Below are positions 15,808-25,094 of a DNA stretch of 64,000 nt, in pieces. The notes beneath the pieces are model-generated. The model searched no databases and was not told the origin of the DNA. It saw only the letters and a program-made list of their open reading frames with translations. The position numbers and the translations under genes are program-made. The stretch spans positions 1,061,501 to 1,125,500 of the forward strand of contig NZ_JAVQLW010000001.1 of NCBI RefSeq assembly GCF_031822435.1, read 5' to 3'. Every line of letters begins with the position of its first letter. Within the stretch, counting starts at the first letter, position 1. The DNA is from Paracoccus sp. MBLB3053 (GTDB taxonomy: Bacteria; Pseudomonadota; Alphaproteobacteria; Rhodobacterales; Rhodobacteraceae).

Positions 15808-18800
15808 ATGGCCATGGAAAAGAACTTCGACGCGAAGTCTGCCGAAGCGCGGATCGCGGGGGAATGGGCAGAGGCGAATGCCTTTGCCGCGGGTGCCAAC
15901 GCGAAACCGGGGGCCGAGAGCTTCTCGGTCGTGATCCCGCCCCCCAACGTGACCGGCAGCCTGCATATCGGCCACGCGCTGAACAACACGCTGCAGGACA
16001 TCCTTGTCCGCTGGCACCGGATGCGCGGCTTCGACACGCTCTGGCAGCCCGGCCAGGACCATGCCGGCATCGCGACCCAGATGGTCGTCGAGCGCAAGCT
16101 CGCCGCCGAGGGCAAGCCGCCGCGCCGCGACTGGGACCGCAAGGATTTCACCAATGAGATCTGGCGCTGGAAGCAGGAATCCGGTGACACGATCATCGGG
16201 CAGTTGAAGCGCCTTGGCGCCTCCTGCGACTGGTCGCGCAATGCCTTCACCATGTCGGGCGCTCCGGGCGCGCCAGCGGGCGAGGAGGGCAATTTCCACG
16301 ATGCCGTCATCAAGGTCTTCGTGGAGATGTACAACAAGGGCCTGATCTATCGCGGCAAGCGGCTGGTCAACTGGGACCCCCATTTCGAAACCGCGATCTC
16401 GGATCTGGAAGTCGAGAACCGCGAGGTTCCCGGCCATATGTGGCATTTCAAATACCCGCTGGCCGGCGGCGAGACCTATGAATATGTCGAGCGCGACGAG
16501 GACGGCAACGTCACCCTGCGCGAGACCCGCAACTACATCTCGATCGCCACCACCCGCCCCGAGACCATGCTCGGCGACGGCGCGGTCGCGGTCCATCCCG
16601 ACGATGCGCGCTATGCCCCGATCGTCGGCAAGCTGGTCGAGATCCCGGTCGGTCCCAAGGCGCATCGCCGCATGATCCCGATCATCACCGACGAATATCC
16701 CGACCCGCATTTCGGCTCGGGCGCGGTCAAGATCACCGGCGCGCATGACTTCAACGACTATGGCGTCGCGATGCGCAACGGCATCCCGCTTTACGCGCTG
16801 ATGGACGGCAAGGGCGCGATGCGGCAGGACGGCCTGTCCTACGAGGAAAGCGCCGAGATCGCCTCGCGCGCCGCCCGCGGCGAGGATGTCGGCGATGTCT
16901 CGAACGTGAACCTCGTGCCCGACGAGCTGCGCGGCCTCGACCGCTCCGAGGCCCGCAAGCGGGTGATCGAAGAGATCAATGCCGAGGGCCTTGCCGTCAC
17001 CTACCTGCACAAGGAACTGGACAAGGAAACCGGGGCCGAGCATCTCGAGCGCCGCCCGGTGGTCGAAGCCAAGCCGATCATGCAGCCCTTCGGCGACCGG
17101 TCCGGCGTGGTGATCGAGCCGATGCTGACCGACCAGTGGTTCGTCGATACCGCGCGCATCGTCGGCCCGGCGCTGGACGCCGTGCGCAGCGGCAAGACCC
17201 GCATCCTGCCTGAGCAGCATGAGAAGGTCTATTTCCACTGGCTCGAGAACATCGAGCCCTGGACGATCAGCCGCCAGCTTTGGTGGGGTCACCAGATCCC
17301 GGTCTGGTACGGGTTGAACCTGTCGCTGGAAGGCCAGGTCGATGACGACCATGACGGCGCGCTGGACGATGTCGAGATCTTCGCCCTGCTCGAAGAGGGT
17401 CTTGTTCACCGCGACGAGATTCACCACGCCGCGCCGCATTTCGCCGATGTGGTCGATCAGTTCCGCGACAGCATCGCGGGCCTGCCGCAGCCCTTGGAAA
17501 TCAGCCGCATCGTCGAGGTCGCCGACCGCGCTGCGGCGGTGGACGCGTTTGCCCAGGGGCTGGCCGATTACAACCTGACCCAGGACCCGACCAGGCTGGT
17601 CTATCCGGTCTGGCGCGATCCCGACGTGCTCGACACCTGGTTCTCGTCCGGCCTCTGGCCGATCGGCACGCTGGGCTGGCCCGAGCAGACCCCGGAACTG
17701 GCGAAATACTTCCCGACCTCGACGCTGGTCACCGGCTTCGACATCATCTTCTTCTGGGTCGCCCGGATGATGATGATGCAGCTCGCCGTCGTCGGCGACG
17801 TGCCCTTCCGCACCGTCTATGTCCACGGCCTCGTGCGCGATGAAAAAGGCGCGAAGATGTCGAAGTCGAAAGGCAATGTCATCGACCCGCTGACGCTGAT
17901 CGACGAGTTCGGCGCCGATGCGCTGCGCTTCACCCTGACCGCGATGGCGGCGATGGGGCGCGACCCGAAGCTGGGGCCGAAGCATGTCGAGGCGAACCGC
18001 AACTTCGTCACCAAGATCTGGAACGCGACCCGCTTCGCCGAGATGAATGGCGTGAAGGGCGGCGTGGCCCGCCCCGAGCCCAGCCATGTCGTGAACCGCT
18101 GGATCATCGGCGAGGTCGCCCGCATCCGCATGGCGACGGACGAGGCGCTGGAAACCTATCGCTTCAACGATGCCGCGACCGGGCTCTATGCCTTCGTCTG
18201 GGGCAAGGTCTGCGATTGGTATGTCGAGTTCTCGAAGCCGCTCTTCGACGGCGAGCTCCGCGCGGAAACGCAGGCGACGATGGGCTGGGTGCTGGATCAG
18301 TGCTACACCATGCTGCACCCGATCATGCCCTTCGTCACCGAAGAGCTCTGGGCGCTGACCGGTGATCGTTCGAAGATGCTGGTCCATGGCGAATGGCCGG
18401 AATTCGGTGCCGAGCTGATCGACGCCGAAGCTGACCGCCAGATGAACTGGGTGATCCAGCTCATCGAGAACATCCGTTCGGCCCGCGCCCAGATCGGCGT
18501 CCCGGCCGGCGCGCGTCCCGACCTGATCGTGACCGAGGCCGACGAGGCCGCCCGCGCGGCGCTCGCTGCCAATGCCCCGCTGATCGAGCGTCTGGCCCGC
18601 GTCAACCCGCCCGCCGAAGGCGCGATGGGGCCGGGGATGATCTCGGTCGCGGCGCTGGGGGCGAGCTTCGGCCTGCCGGTCGGCGAGATGATCGACGTCA
18701 AGGCCGAGACAGCGCGTCTGGAAAAATCGGTCGCCAAGACCGAGAAGGACGCCGCAGGCCTGCGCAACCGCCTGGGCAATCCGAAATTCGTCGAGAATGC

Positions 18801-18900
18801 GGAGCCCGAGGTGATCGACGAAACCCGCGAGAAGCTCGCGGCTCTCGAGGATGACGTGGCCCGCATCCGCGCGGCGCTCGCGCAGCTTGCGGCGATGTGA
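15808..18900 (+). CDS. valS: Valyl-tRNA synthetase
   Basis: A 1030-residue class I aminoacyl-tRNA synthetase. HIGH is at 53-56 in [17 protein letters not shown] at about 683 in AKMSKSKGN, an editing (CP1) domain lies between ([18 protein letters not shown]), and the C-terminal coiled coil characteristic of ValRS closes the protein. The frame is open far upstream, but ATG 15808 follows AAAGGGGTGA and gives the usual N-terminus. It is longer than E. coli ValRS (951): about 60-80 extra acidic residues lie between IPVWYGL and [12 protein letters not shown] strong terminator follows. Confidence 0.95.
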   Translation: MAMEKNFDAKSAEARIAGEWAEANAFAAGANAKPGAESFSVVIPPPNVTGSLHIGHALNNTLQDILVRWHRMRGFDTLWQPGQDHAGIATQMVVERKLAAEGKPPRRDWDRKDFTNEIWRWKQESGDTIIGQLKRLGASCDWSRNAFTMSGAPGAPAGEEGNFHDAVIKVFVEMYNKGLIYRGKRLVNWDPHFETAISDLEVENREVPGHMWHFKYPLAGGETYEYVERDEDGNVTLRETRNYISIATTRPETMLGDGAVAVHPDDARYAPIVGKLVEIPVGPKAHRRMIPIITDEYPDPHFGSGAVKITGAHDFNDYGVAMRNGIPLYALMDGKGAMRQDGLSYEESAEIASRAARGEDVGDVSNVNLVPDELRGLDRSEARKRVIEEINAEGLAVTYLHKELDKETGAEHLERRPVVEAKPIMQPFGDRSGVVIEPMLTDQWFVDTARIVGPALDAVRSGKTRILPEQHEKVYFHWLENIEPWTISRQLWWGHQIPVWYGLNLSLEGQVDDDHDGALDDVEIFALLEEGLVHRDEIHHAAPHFADVVDQFRDSIAGLPQPLEISRIVEVADRAAAVDAFAQGLADYNLTQDPTRLVYPVWRDPDVLDTWFSSGLWPIGTLGWPEQTPELAKYFPTSTLVTGFDIIFFWVARMMMMQLAVVGDVPFRTVYVHGLVRDEKGAKMSKSKGNVIDPLTLIDEFGADALRFTLTAMAAMGRDPKLGPKHVEANRNFVTKIWNATRFAEMNGVKGGVARPEPSHVVNRWIIGEVARIRMATDEALETYRFNDAATGLYAFVWGKVCDWYVEFSKPLFDGELRAETQATMGWVLDQCYTMLHPIMPFVTEELWALTGDRSKMLVHGEWPEFGAELIDAEADRQMNWVIQLIENIRSARAQIGVPAGARPDLIVTEADEAARAALAANAPLIERLARVNPPAEGAMGPGMISVAALGASFGLPVGEMIDVKAETARLEKSVAKTEKDAAGLRNRLGNPKFVENAEPEVIDETREKLAALEDDVARIRAALAQLAAM

Positions 18901-18924
18901 GGCTGCTTCGGAGCCGGATTTGAC

Positions 18925-18958
18925 GGGGGCCGCGCGTTACAGCGCGGCCCTTATCGTT
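18925..18958. terminator. Bidirectional terminator between valS and the CbiX-like gene
   Basis: A perfect 9-bp stem GGGCCGCGC (18927-18935) / GCGCGGCCC (18942-18950) with a 6-base loop, followed by TTATCGTTTC. The 3' arm encodes the last residues of the convergent CbiX-like gene, whose TAA stop is in the loop. Confidence 0.75.
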
Positions 18959-19626
18959 TCGGCGATCATGCGCGGAACTTCCGCTGCCATGCCGACCGGG
19001 GGCAGGGTGATGCCCCTGAACCCGGCCTCGGCCAGCGCCTCGGGCAGGTCGTCGGTGACATGCTCGGCGCGGGTGGCGAAAAGCGGCAGGCAAATCGCGC
19101 GATCAGGCAGGCCGCGGGCGGCATCTGCAAGGAAGGGGGCTTCCTCGACGAAGCCGCAGGTGACGTTCAGCGGCGCGAGGTCGCGGGCCATTTTCTGCGC
19201 CGCTTCAAAGGGCGCACGCGAGCGGCCCGAGCCATGCGCGGCAATCAGGACATGCGTGTCCTGAAGCGCCCAGCCTTGTGCCTGGGCCGCCTGCTCCAGC
19301 AGGTCCTGGCAAAGGCCCGGCAGACCGGGATCGCTGCCGAAGGGCGGCAGGATACGGGCCTGATCCGCACCGACCAGCGCGAGGCGGCGCGGCAATTCGC
19401 TGCGGGTGAACCAGCCTGTGGCCATGAACATCGGATAGATCAGCGCGGCCCCGCGCGCCACGTCCAGTGCGCCCGGCATGGCGAGGGTCGCGCCCCGCAC
19501 CCGTGCGTCGGGTAGATGCCGCGCGACCTCGGCGGCCAGCGCCTCGACCGCCTTCTGCTGCGGGCCCGGATCGCCGGGCTGGCCATGCGCGACGATCAGG
19601 GCGTTTGGCGGCAGCGCCTCAGGCAC
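18937..19626 (-). CDS. CbiX/SirB-like cobalt- or ferrochelatase domain protein
   Basis: A 229-residue protein with two repeats of the small class II chelatase fold: ALIVAHGQPGDPGPQ at the N-terminus and LIAAHGSGRSRAPFE in the second half, each with the metal- or tetrapyrrole-binding His of the AHG motif. Members insert Co or Fe into sirohydrochlorin. The start is taken as GTG 19626, which overlaps the stop of the DUF4202 gene (GTGCCTGA), because the frame further up is antisense-like and no ATG fits. The pairing with DUF4202 suggests a siroheme or cobalamin link, not proven here. Confidence 0.8.
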   Translation of the reverse strand: MPEALPPNALIVAHGQPGDPGPQQKAVEALAAEVARHLPDARVRGATLAMPGALDVARGAALIYPMFMATGWFTRSELPRRLALVGADQARILPPFGSDPGLPGLCQDLLEQAAQAQGWALQDTHVLIAAHGSGRSRAPFEAAQKMARDLAPLNVTCGFVEEAPFLADAARGLPDRAICLPLFATRAEHVTDDLPEALAEAGFRGITLPPVGMAAEVPRMIAETIRAAL

Positions 19627-20179
19627 GGAAGGCTGCCGCGAATGGCTCGGGGATGGCGAATTCCGTGAGCGCCTTGGCGCGGGCGGATTCGGACATTTTC
19701 CGCGCTGTTTTCTCGACGATGCGCTGCAACTCGTCGGGATCGCGGCCATCGGCGAAAGGCCCGAGATACCAGCGGATGAAGGTAAAGCAGGCCACGTCCT
19801 CCATCGCCTGCACGTCCGCATCGCGCTTGATGCCCTGTTTGGTCAGCATCTTTTCCGCCTGCGCGATTTCGTCATCCGAATATCCCGCCTCGCGCATGAT
19901 GCCAGCGACCCGAGCGGCATGGCGGCGGCCCTGCTCGGTGCGCCATGCCAGATAGCCGGGCCGGTCCATCGGAAATTCGCTGCGCGGCAGCTTCCAGCGC
20001 TCGACATGCTGCCCGCGGCAGGAGATGCGCAGAGGCTCGGATGCGTCAGGATAAAGGGTTTCCTGTTCAGCGGTCATGCGCTGGCCGTAAAGCAAGGCCT
20101 CGGGCTGATCGCCCGTAAGCGTTGGATCGGCGGAATTGGCCTTGTCGATGGCGTCGAATGCGGTCTGAAGGCGGGTCAT
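19619..20179 (-). CDS. DUF4202 family protein
   Basis: A 186-residue protein matching DUF4202: opening MTRLQTAFDAIDKANSADP, then RMTAEQETLYPDA, CRGQHVERWKLPRSEFP and a His-rich helical core ending in the PEPFAAAFRA tail. His residues placed like those of HD-type metal hydrolases are visible, but no activity is established. The ATG at 20179 is preferred to the one at 20185 since AGAGG sits 6 bases before it. It is translationally coupled to the CbiX-like chelatase gene and divergent from nnrU. Confidence 0.83.
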   Translation of the reverse strand: MTRLQTAFDAIDKANSADPTLTGDQPEALLYGQRMTAEQETLYPDASEPLRISCRGQHVERWKLPRSEFPMDRPGYLAWRTEQGRRHAARVAGIMREAGYSDDEIAQAEKMLTKQGIKRDADVQAMEDVACFTFIRWYLGPFADGRDPDELQRIVEKTARKMSESARAKALTEFAIPEPFAAAFRA

Positions 20180-20269
20180 GGTCATCCTCTTTTGCTGCCA
20201 TCTTGCCGCAGCCGGCCGCGGCGTCAACGCGCATTGCCCGCCAATCGCCCCACCGCTAGCTTCCGAACC

Positions 20270-20779
20270 ATGGAATGGGCAGAGTTTTCCTTGGCACTGG
20301 GTGCTTTTCTGGCCTCGCATGTCATCCCGGCCCGATGCCGTGCGCCGCTGATCGCGCGGATCGGACGGGGCGGTTATGTCATGGGCTACAGCCTGCTGTC
20401 GCTGCTGCTGCTTTGCTGGCTGGTCGTCGCGGCGGGCAGGGCGCCTTTTGTCGAATTATGGCCGCAGGCGATATGGATGCGCTGGCTGGTCAATCTTGCG
20501 ATGCCCATCGCATTCATGGTGGCGATGACGGCAGGAATGGCCGGGGTGATGGGGGCCTTCGCGCTGTGGGCGGGAACGCATCTCATGGCCAATGGCGATC
20601 TGGCCCATGCCAGCCTGTTTGGTCTGTTGCTGGCCTATGCGCTGTTCGGATTGTCCGTGGCCCTGCGCCGACCGCTGCGCGTCGCGGCCCGATGGCCCCG
20701 ATGCGTGGCCGCCGCCCTGATCTGGGCTGCCGCGCTGTCTCTGCATCCGCTGGTCATCGGGGTCAATCCGCTGCCATAG
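20270..20779 (+). CDS. nnrU: NnrU family inner-membrane protein
   Basis: A 169-residue hydrophobic protein with about five transmembrane segments, beginning MEWAEFSLALGAFLASHVIP and including GYSLLSLLLLCWLV. It fits the NnrU family, first defined next to nitrite/nitric oxide reductase genes in Rhodobacter and needed for denitrification in some strains; related members act as 15-cis-zeta-carotene isomerases in phototrophs. No denitrification gene is in this window, so the role is inferred. Its last 17 bases overlap the convergent flavoprotein gene. Confidence 0.8.
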   Translation: MEWAEFSLALGAFLASHVIPARCRAPLIARIGRGGYVMGYSLLSLLLLCWLVVAAGRAPFVELWPQAIWMRWLVNLAMPIAFMVAMTAGMAGVMGAFALWAGTHLMANGDLAHASLFGLLLAYALFGLSVALRRPLRVAARWPRCVAAALIWAAALSLHPLVIGVNPLP

Positions 20780-21779
20780 GTGGGCGGAAGCCTTCCGGGA
20801 TCCGGTCCTGACCGTCCAGGATGAGGTCGGCCAGCATCCCGGCGGCGGCCGGGGCCATGGCAAGGCCGATCTTGAACCCGCCATTCGCGACGAAGTGGCC
20901 CGGACGGCCGGGCCAGGGGCCGACGATGGGCGCGCGGGACTTCGCCCTTGGGCGAATGCCGGCCCAGCGATCCACGACCGGTGCGTTTGCCAGCACCGGG
21001 CAAAGCGCGCGGGCCTTGGCGATCAACGCGTCAAGCTGGTGGTCGGTCCCGAGATCCGCCGCGTCGCGCTCCGAGGTCGAGCCGATCGCCACCGTTCCAT
21101 CGGCATGGGGCACGATATGGACGGCGTCGGCAAAGACCTGGGGCTGGTCGCGAGCATCGAATTCGAGCAATGCCGACTGACCTTTGACGCCGTTGCCGCC
21201 AAAGGGTGCGAGCCCGGCGACGCCGGTGGCCCAAATCGCGGGTTCGTCGGGTGCGTGCGTGCCTTCGATGATTTCTCCGCCCCGGGCCCGGATGGCGGCG
21301 GCAAGCGCCGCAGCTGCCCGACGCGGGCTTATCCTTGCTGTCAGTCGGTCCACCAGCCAGAGCCCCGAGGGCGATACCGGTGTCAACGGGCCTCGTGGCG
21401 CATCAGTCAACTCCATCCCGCCCCATTCGGGCCAGTTGATCCTTGCGGCCTCGATCCTTTCCCGCATGCGATCCTCGGCCCCCTCCGGGACGGGCTGGAT
21501 GCGGCCGCTGCGGGCATAACCTGGATCGGTCCCGCCGACCCGCGCCACTTCGGCCCACCAGTCGCTGGCGGCGATCAGTGCATCCAGCTGGATCTGCTTC
21601 TTGGGGTTCCAGTTTTCCGGCGCGTGCGGAGCCAAGGCACCCACATGGCCGCCGGACGAGCCTGCGCCAATACGGATCGAGTCGTAGACGCGCACGGGTC
21701 GGCCGCGGCGAACCAGCTCCCACGCGCAGGAAAGGCCGAATATACCTGCCCCCGCCACGTTGAGTTTTGCACTTGCCAT
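20763..21779 (-). CDS. FAD-dependent oxidoreductase, MnmC(o)/D-amino-acid oxidase (DAO) family
   Basis: A 338-residue DAO-fold flavoprotein: FAD-binding NVAGAGIFGLSCAWELVRRG at the N-terminus and a C-terminal FVANGGFKIGLAMAPAAAG loop. ATG 21779 (MASAKLNVAG) is chosen as the Rossmann fold starts immediately after. It is head-to-head with mnmD, 46 bases between start codons. In E. coli MnmC, a DAO-type domain and the MnmD methyltransferase are fused, so this is probably the separate oxidase (cmnm5s2U to nm5s2U). A ThiO-like glycine oxidase is the main alternative. Confidence 0.75.
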   Translation of the reverse strand: MASAKLNVAGAGIFGLSCAWELVRRGRPVRVYDSIRIGAGSSGGHVGALAPHAPENWNPKKQIQLDALIAASDWWAEVARVGGTDPGYARSGRIQPVPEGAEDRMRERIEAARINWPEWGGMELTDAPRGPLTPVSPSGLWLVDRLTARISPRRAAAALAAAIRARGGEIIEGTHAPDEPAIWATGVAGLAPFGGNGVKGQSALLEFDARDQPQVFADAVHIVPHADGTVAIGSTSERDAADLGTDHQLDALIAKARALCPVLANAPVVDRWAGIRPRAKSRAPIVGPWPGRPGHFVANGGFKIGLAMAPAAAGMLADLILDGQDRIPEGFRPPMAAD

Positions 21780-21825
21780 CCCGGCACCCCATGTCGCATC
21801 TGCCTGCAAAAAGGAGTTAGCGCTT

Positions 21826-22503
21826 ATGGGCGATGACGACCAGAGCAGCGCCGATCTTGATTGGCGCGATGGCCAGATCCCGGTGTCCCGCCGGTTCGAC
21901 GACCCTTATTTCAGCCTGAATGGAGGGCTGGACGAAACACGGCATGTCTTCCTGGCCGGGAATGATCTGCCGGCACGCCTGCGCCCAGGGTTCCATGTCG
22001 CGGAACTGGGCTTCGGCACCGGGCTGAATTTGCTGGCTCTTGCCCAGATCGCGATGGTTCCTGTCCGCTTCACCAGTTTCGAAGCCTATCCGATGAACAT
22101 CGACGAGCTGGCCCGCGCGCATGAGGCGTTCCCGGAACTGGCCGAGCTGGCCGCACAGCTTCGCGCGGGCTGGCCCCGGCGACGTTTCAACGTCGGCATG
22201 GTTGAGGCCGAAATCAACGAGGCAGATGCACGCCTGGCCCTGCCCGATTGGGCGGGCAAGGCGGATGCCTGGTTCCTGGACGGCTTCTCTCCGGCCAAGA
22301 ACCCCGAGCTTTGGGGCGAAGATCTGATGGCCGAGGTCGGCAGGCACACTGCGCCGGGCGGAACCTTCGCGACCTATACCGCGGCCGGGCATGTTCGCCG
22401 CGCATTGTCCTCGGCGGGCTTCGAGGTGATGCGCAGCCCCGGCTTTGCCGGCAAGCGTCACATGAGCCGCGGACAGCTACCTGCGGACCTCAGGGATGCG
22501 TGA
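21826..22503 (+). CDS. mnmD: tRNA (mnm5s2U34)-methyltransferase MnmD
   Basis: A 225-residue SAM methyltransferase with VAELGFGTGLNLLAL as motif I and the family motif DAWFLDGFSPAKNPELWG, matching the N-terminal methyltransferase domain of MnmC. Stand-alone versions are named MnmD and methylate nm5s2U34 in tRNAs for Lys, Glu and Gln. AAGGAG at 21810-21815 lies 10 bases before ATG 21826, which fixes the start. The probable oxidase partner is the divergent gene upstream. The tail overlaps the convergent rhomboid gene by 27 bases. Confidence 0.87.
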   Translation: MGDDDQSSADLDWRDGQIPVSRRFDDPYFSLNGGLDETRHVFLAGNDLPARLRPGFHVAELGFGTGLNLLALAQIAMVPVRFTSFEAYPMNIDELARAHEAFPELAELAAQLRAGWPRRRFNVGMVEAEINEADARLALPDWAGKADAWFLDGFSPAKNPELWGEDLMAEVGRHTAPGGTFATYTAAGHVRRALSSAGFEVMRSPGFAGKRHMSRGQLPADLRDA

Positions 22504-23196
22504 GGGCGTATAGATCAGGGGCAGATGCGGCGGGCGACCACGGGTCCGGCTCCAGAAGGCGGTCCCGCCCAATCGAAGGAAGACCGGCACCGCAAGGATG
22601 ATCCCACCGATGAAGCCCGCAGCATGTGCGATATAGGCGACGCCGTCGTCCTGCATGCTTGCGCTGGACACGAGCTGGATGCCGAACCAGGCAAGCAGCA
22701 GCACCCATGCCGGGATCGTGAACCGCTTGAAAATGATGATGATGATCGCAATGACATCGACCTTGGCTTTGGGGAATAGCAGAAGATATCCCCCCATGAC
22801 CCCGGCGATCGCGCCCGATGCGCCGACCATGGGGATCGTGCTCGACGGATCGGCAAGGATCTGCCCGGCCGCGGCTGTCAAGCCACAGGCCAGATAGAAC
22901 AACGCAAAGCCGAGATGGCCCATCTGGTCTTCAAGATTGTCGCCAAACACCCAAAGGAAAAGCATGTTTCCCGCGATGTGCAGCAGGCCTGCATGCAGGA
23001 ACATGTGGGTGAACAGTCCCCAGAGCCAGTCGCCATGCATGATTGCCAGCGGATATAGCGCAAGCCGGTCCCAAAGCTCGGTCATTCCGCCCAGACGCGG
23101 ATCGGTGAGCAGGTAAAGCAGCACGTTCAGGAAGATCAGCCCGTTGCGAACATAGGGCGTTCGCTCGGACGGGTTGTGGTCTCGGATCGGGAACAT
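22477..23196 (-). CDS. Rhomboid family intramembrane serine protease
   Basis: A 239-residue polytopic membrane protein with the rhomboid catalytic Ser in MVGASGAIAGVMGGY, the catalytic His in YIAHAAGFIGG and the upstream HMFLHAGLLHIAGNMLFLW segment. The start is ATG 23196 (MFPIRDHNPSERTPYV), the usual N-terminus of this Rhodobacteraceae type. It cleaves transmembrane substrates in the inner membrane; targets unknown. Divergent from gabT, with 121 bases between. Confidence 0.9.
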   Translation of the reverse strand: MFPIRDHNPSERTPYVRNGLIFLNVLLYLLTDPRLGGMTELWDRLALYPLAIMHGDWLWGLFTHMFLHAGLLHIAGNMLFLWVFGDNLEDQMGHLGFALFYLACGLTAAAGQILADPSSTIPMVGASGAIAGVMGGYLLLFPKAKVDVIAIIIIIFKRFTIPAWVLLLAWFGIQLVSSASMQDDGVAYIAHAAGFIGGIILAVPVFLRLGGTAFWSRTRGRPPHLPLIYTPSRIPEVRR

Positions 23197-23317
23197 GCGC
23201 TCGGGTCCTTGCAGCCTGTTCCCAAGGGTGGCCCATGGCGGGGCCGCGTGCAAGCGGCCCTGTTCCCCGCCGCGGGCGGCATATAGCATCGGCGCGAATC
23301 GATCCGAGGAGAGGCCC

Positions 23318-24586
23318 ATGACCAGCCTGACCGACCGCAAGAATGCCGCCATCTCGCGCGGCGTCGGCATGACGACGCAGATCTATGCCGACCGTGCCGA
23401 AAACGCCGAGATCTGGGACAAGGACGGGAACCGCTATATCGACTTCGCGGCGGGGATCGCTGTCGTCAATACCGGCCACCGCCATCCGCGGGTGATCGAG
23501 GCGGTCAAGGCGCAGCTCGACCGCTTCACGCATACGTGCCACCAGGTCGTGCCTTATGAAAATTACGTCGCGCTGGCCGAGCGTCTGAACGCAGCCGTGC
23601 CAGGTGACTGGCCCAAGAAGACGGCGTTTTACACGACCGGGGCCGAGGCGGTCGAGAATGCGATCAAGATCGCGCGCCACTATACCGGGCGCGCCGGTAT
23701 CGTGGCCTTTGCGGGCGGGTTTCATGGCCGGACCTTCATGGGCATGTCGCTGACCGGCAAGGTGCAGCCCTACAAGGCCGGTTTCGGGCCGATGATGAAC
23801 GATGTCTGGCACCTGCCTTTCCCCAACGATCTGCACGGCGTCTCGCAGGATGAGGCGCTGGCCTCGCTCGACCGACTGTTCAAGGCCGATATCGACCCGT
23901 CGCGCGTTGCCGCGATCATCGTCGAGCCGGTGCAGGGGGAGGGTGGTTTCTATGAAGCGCCGTCGGGCTTCATGCAGCGCCTTCGGGAAATCTGCGACCA
24001 GTATTCGATCCTTCTGATCGCCGACGAGGTCCAGACCGGGTTCGCCCGGACTGGCAGGCTGTTTGCGATGGAACATCATGGTGTCGCGGCCGACATCACC
24101 ACCATGGCCAAGGGGCTGGGGGGCGGTTTGCCGATCAGCGCGGTCACGGGCCGGGTCGAGGTCATGGACAGCCCCGCACCGGGCGGTCTTGGCGGCACCT
24201 ATGCCGGGAACCCGCTTGCGGTTGCCGCAGCACATGCGGTGCTGGACGTGATCGAGGACGAGGCGCTGTGCGACCGGGCCACCCGGCTTGGCCAGCGGCT
24301 GAAGCAGCGTCTTGCCGGTCTGCGCGACGACGTTCCCGAGATTGTCGATATTCGCGGCCCCGGCTTCATGAATGCCGTCGAATTCAATGTCGCGGGCAGT
24401 GACAAGCCCAATCCCGAAATGGCGAACCGCGTGCGGGAAGAAGCCTTGTCGCGCAACCTGATCCTGCTGACTTGCGGGGTCTATGGAAATGTGATCCGTT
24501 TCCTTGCCCCGCTGACGATCCCTGACGGGGTATTCGACGAGGCGCTGGATCTTCTCGAAGTTTCGATCCGCGCGGCCCGCGCCTGA
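23318..24586 (+). CDS. gabT: 4-aminobutyrate aminotransferase
   Basis: A 422-residue class III PLP aminotransferase: MTSLTDRKNAAISRGVG at the start, FYTTGAEAVENAIKIAR, the LLIADEVQTGFARTG segment with the PLP-contacting Asp, and the Schiff-base Lys in TTMAKGLGGG (about residue 264). It converts GABA and 2-oxoglutarate to succinate semialdehyde and glutamate; 5-aminovalerate is also a common substrate. GAGGAGAGG precedes the ATG. No gabD is next to it. A strong terminator follows. Confidence 0.88.
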   Translation: MTSLTDRKNAAISRGVGMTTQIYADRAENAEIWDKDGNRYIDFAAGIAVVNTGHRHPRVIEAVKAQLDRFTHTCHQVVPYENYVALAERLNAAVPGDWPKKTAFYTTGAEAVENAIKIARHYTGRAGIVAFAGGFHGRTFMGMSLTGKVQPYKAGFGPMMNDVWHLPFPNDLHGVSQDEALASLDRLFKADIDPSRVAAIIVEPVQGEGGFYEAPSGFMQRLREICDQYSILLIADEVQTGFARTGRLFAMEHHGVAADITTMAKGLGGGLPISAVTGRVEVMDSPAPGGLGGTYAGNPLAVAAAHAVLDVIEDEALCDRATRLGQRLKQRLAGLRDDVPEIVDIRGPGFMNAVEFNVAGSDKPNPEMANRVREEALSRNLILLTCGVYGNVIRFLAPLTIPDGVFDEALDLLEVSIRAARA

Positions 24587-24595
24587 CGCAGCATC

Positions 24596-24632
24596 GGGCA
24601 GAAGGGCGTCTTGCCCTTCAGCCCAGCTTTTT
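24596..24632. terminator. Bidirectional terminator between gabT and GNAT gene
   Basis: GGGC-A-GAAGGGC / GCCCTTC-A-GCCC forms an 11-bp stem with one A-A mismatch and a GTCTT loop, followed by a TTTTT run on the plus strand. It separates two convergent genes and overlaps the stop of the GNAT gene. Confidence 0.75.
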
Positions 24633-25094
24633 GCGGAAGAAGACGCGGTCGAAGCCCTCGTCTCGGCGCCGATCGGTTTCGACATATCCGAAATGAGGGT
24701 ACAGCGTCAGGTTCTCGGTCATCCGGGCATTCGTATAAAGCCGGATCTCGTCGAAGCCCTGGCGCCGGGTTTCGTCTTCGCAAAAGGCAAGTAGGGCCTT
24801 GCCCAGTCCCATGCCCTTTGCCTCGGGCAGGACGGCAAGGCTGTCGAGCAGAAGGTGATCGGGTCGCGCGATCAGGATGACATAGCCCAGAAGCGCCTGT
24901 TCCAGGTCGAGCGCGGCATGGACCTCTCCGGCCCCGATGTGACGCTCGAAATCCACGTCCATCGGTGCGGGGCGCCGTCCCATCCTTGGCACATAGCGCG
25001 CAAAGGCGGTTTCGGCGCAGTGCCGGATGGCGGCTTCGTCCTCGGGGCATGCCCGTCGGATCGCGAAACCGTCGATCCGGCTGTTCCCGATCAC
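24618..25094 (-). CDS. GNAT family N-acetyltransferase
   Basis: A 158-residue GNAT protein: [17 protein letters not shown] at the N-terminus, the core strand [20 protein letters not shown] with the acetyl-CoA-binding Q/R-x-x-G-x-G/A-like loop (AKGMGLG), and [12 protein letters not shown] near the end. The start is GTG 25094, overlapping the accA stop by 4 bases (GTGA); the open frame upstream is antisense to nothing known but runs inside accA. The acceptor substrate is unknown. Coupling to accA is probably positional only. Confidence 0.85.
   Translation of the reverse strand: MIGNSRIDGFAIRRACPEDEAAIRHCAETAFARYVPRMGRRPAPMDVDFERHIGAGEVHAALDLEQALLGYVILIARPDHLLLDSLAVLPEAKGMGLGKALLAFCEDETRRQGFDEIRLYTNARMTENLTLYPHFGYVETDRRRDEGFDRVFFRKKLG

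Noticed and set aside
15745..18387. An 880-codon open frame on the strand opposite valS
   Set aside because: It is antisense to a clear valyl-tRNA synthetase, is rich in His, Asp, Arg and Gly with no family motif, and is the usual by-product of GC-rich third-codon bias.
22931..24685. A 584-codon minus-strand open frame across gabT
   Set aside because: Antisense to the gabT coding sequence and part of the rhomboid gene in another frame; no ribosome-binding site and no recognisable domain.
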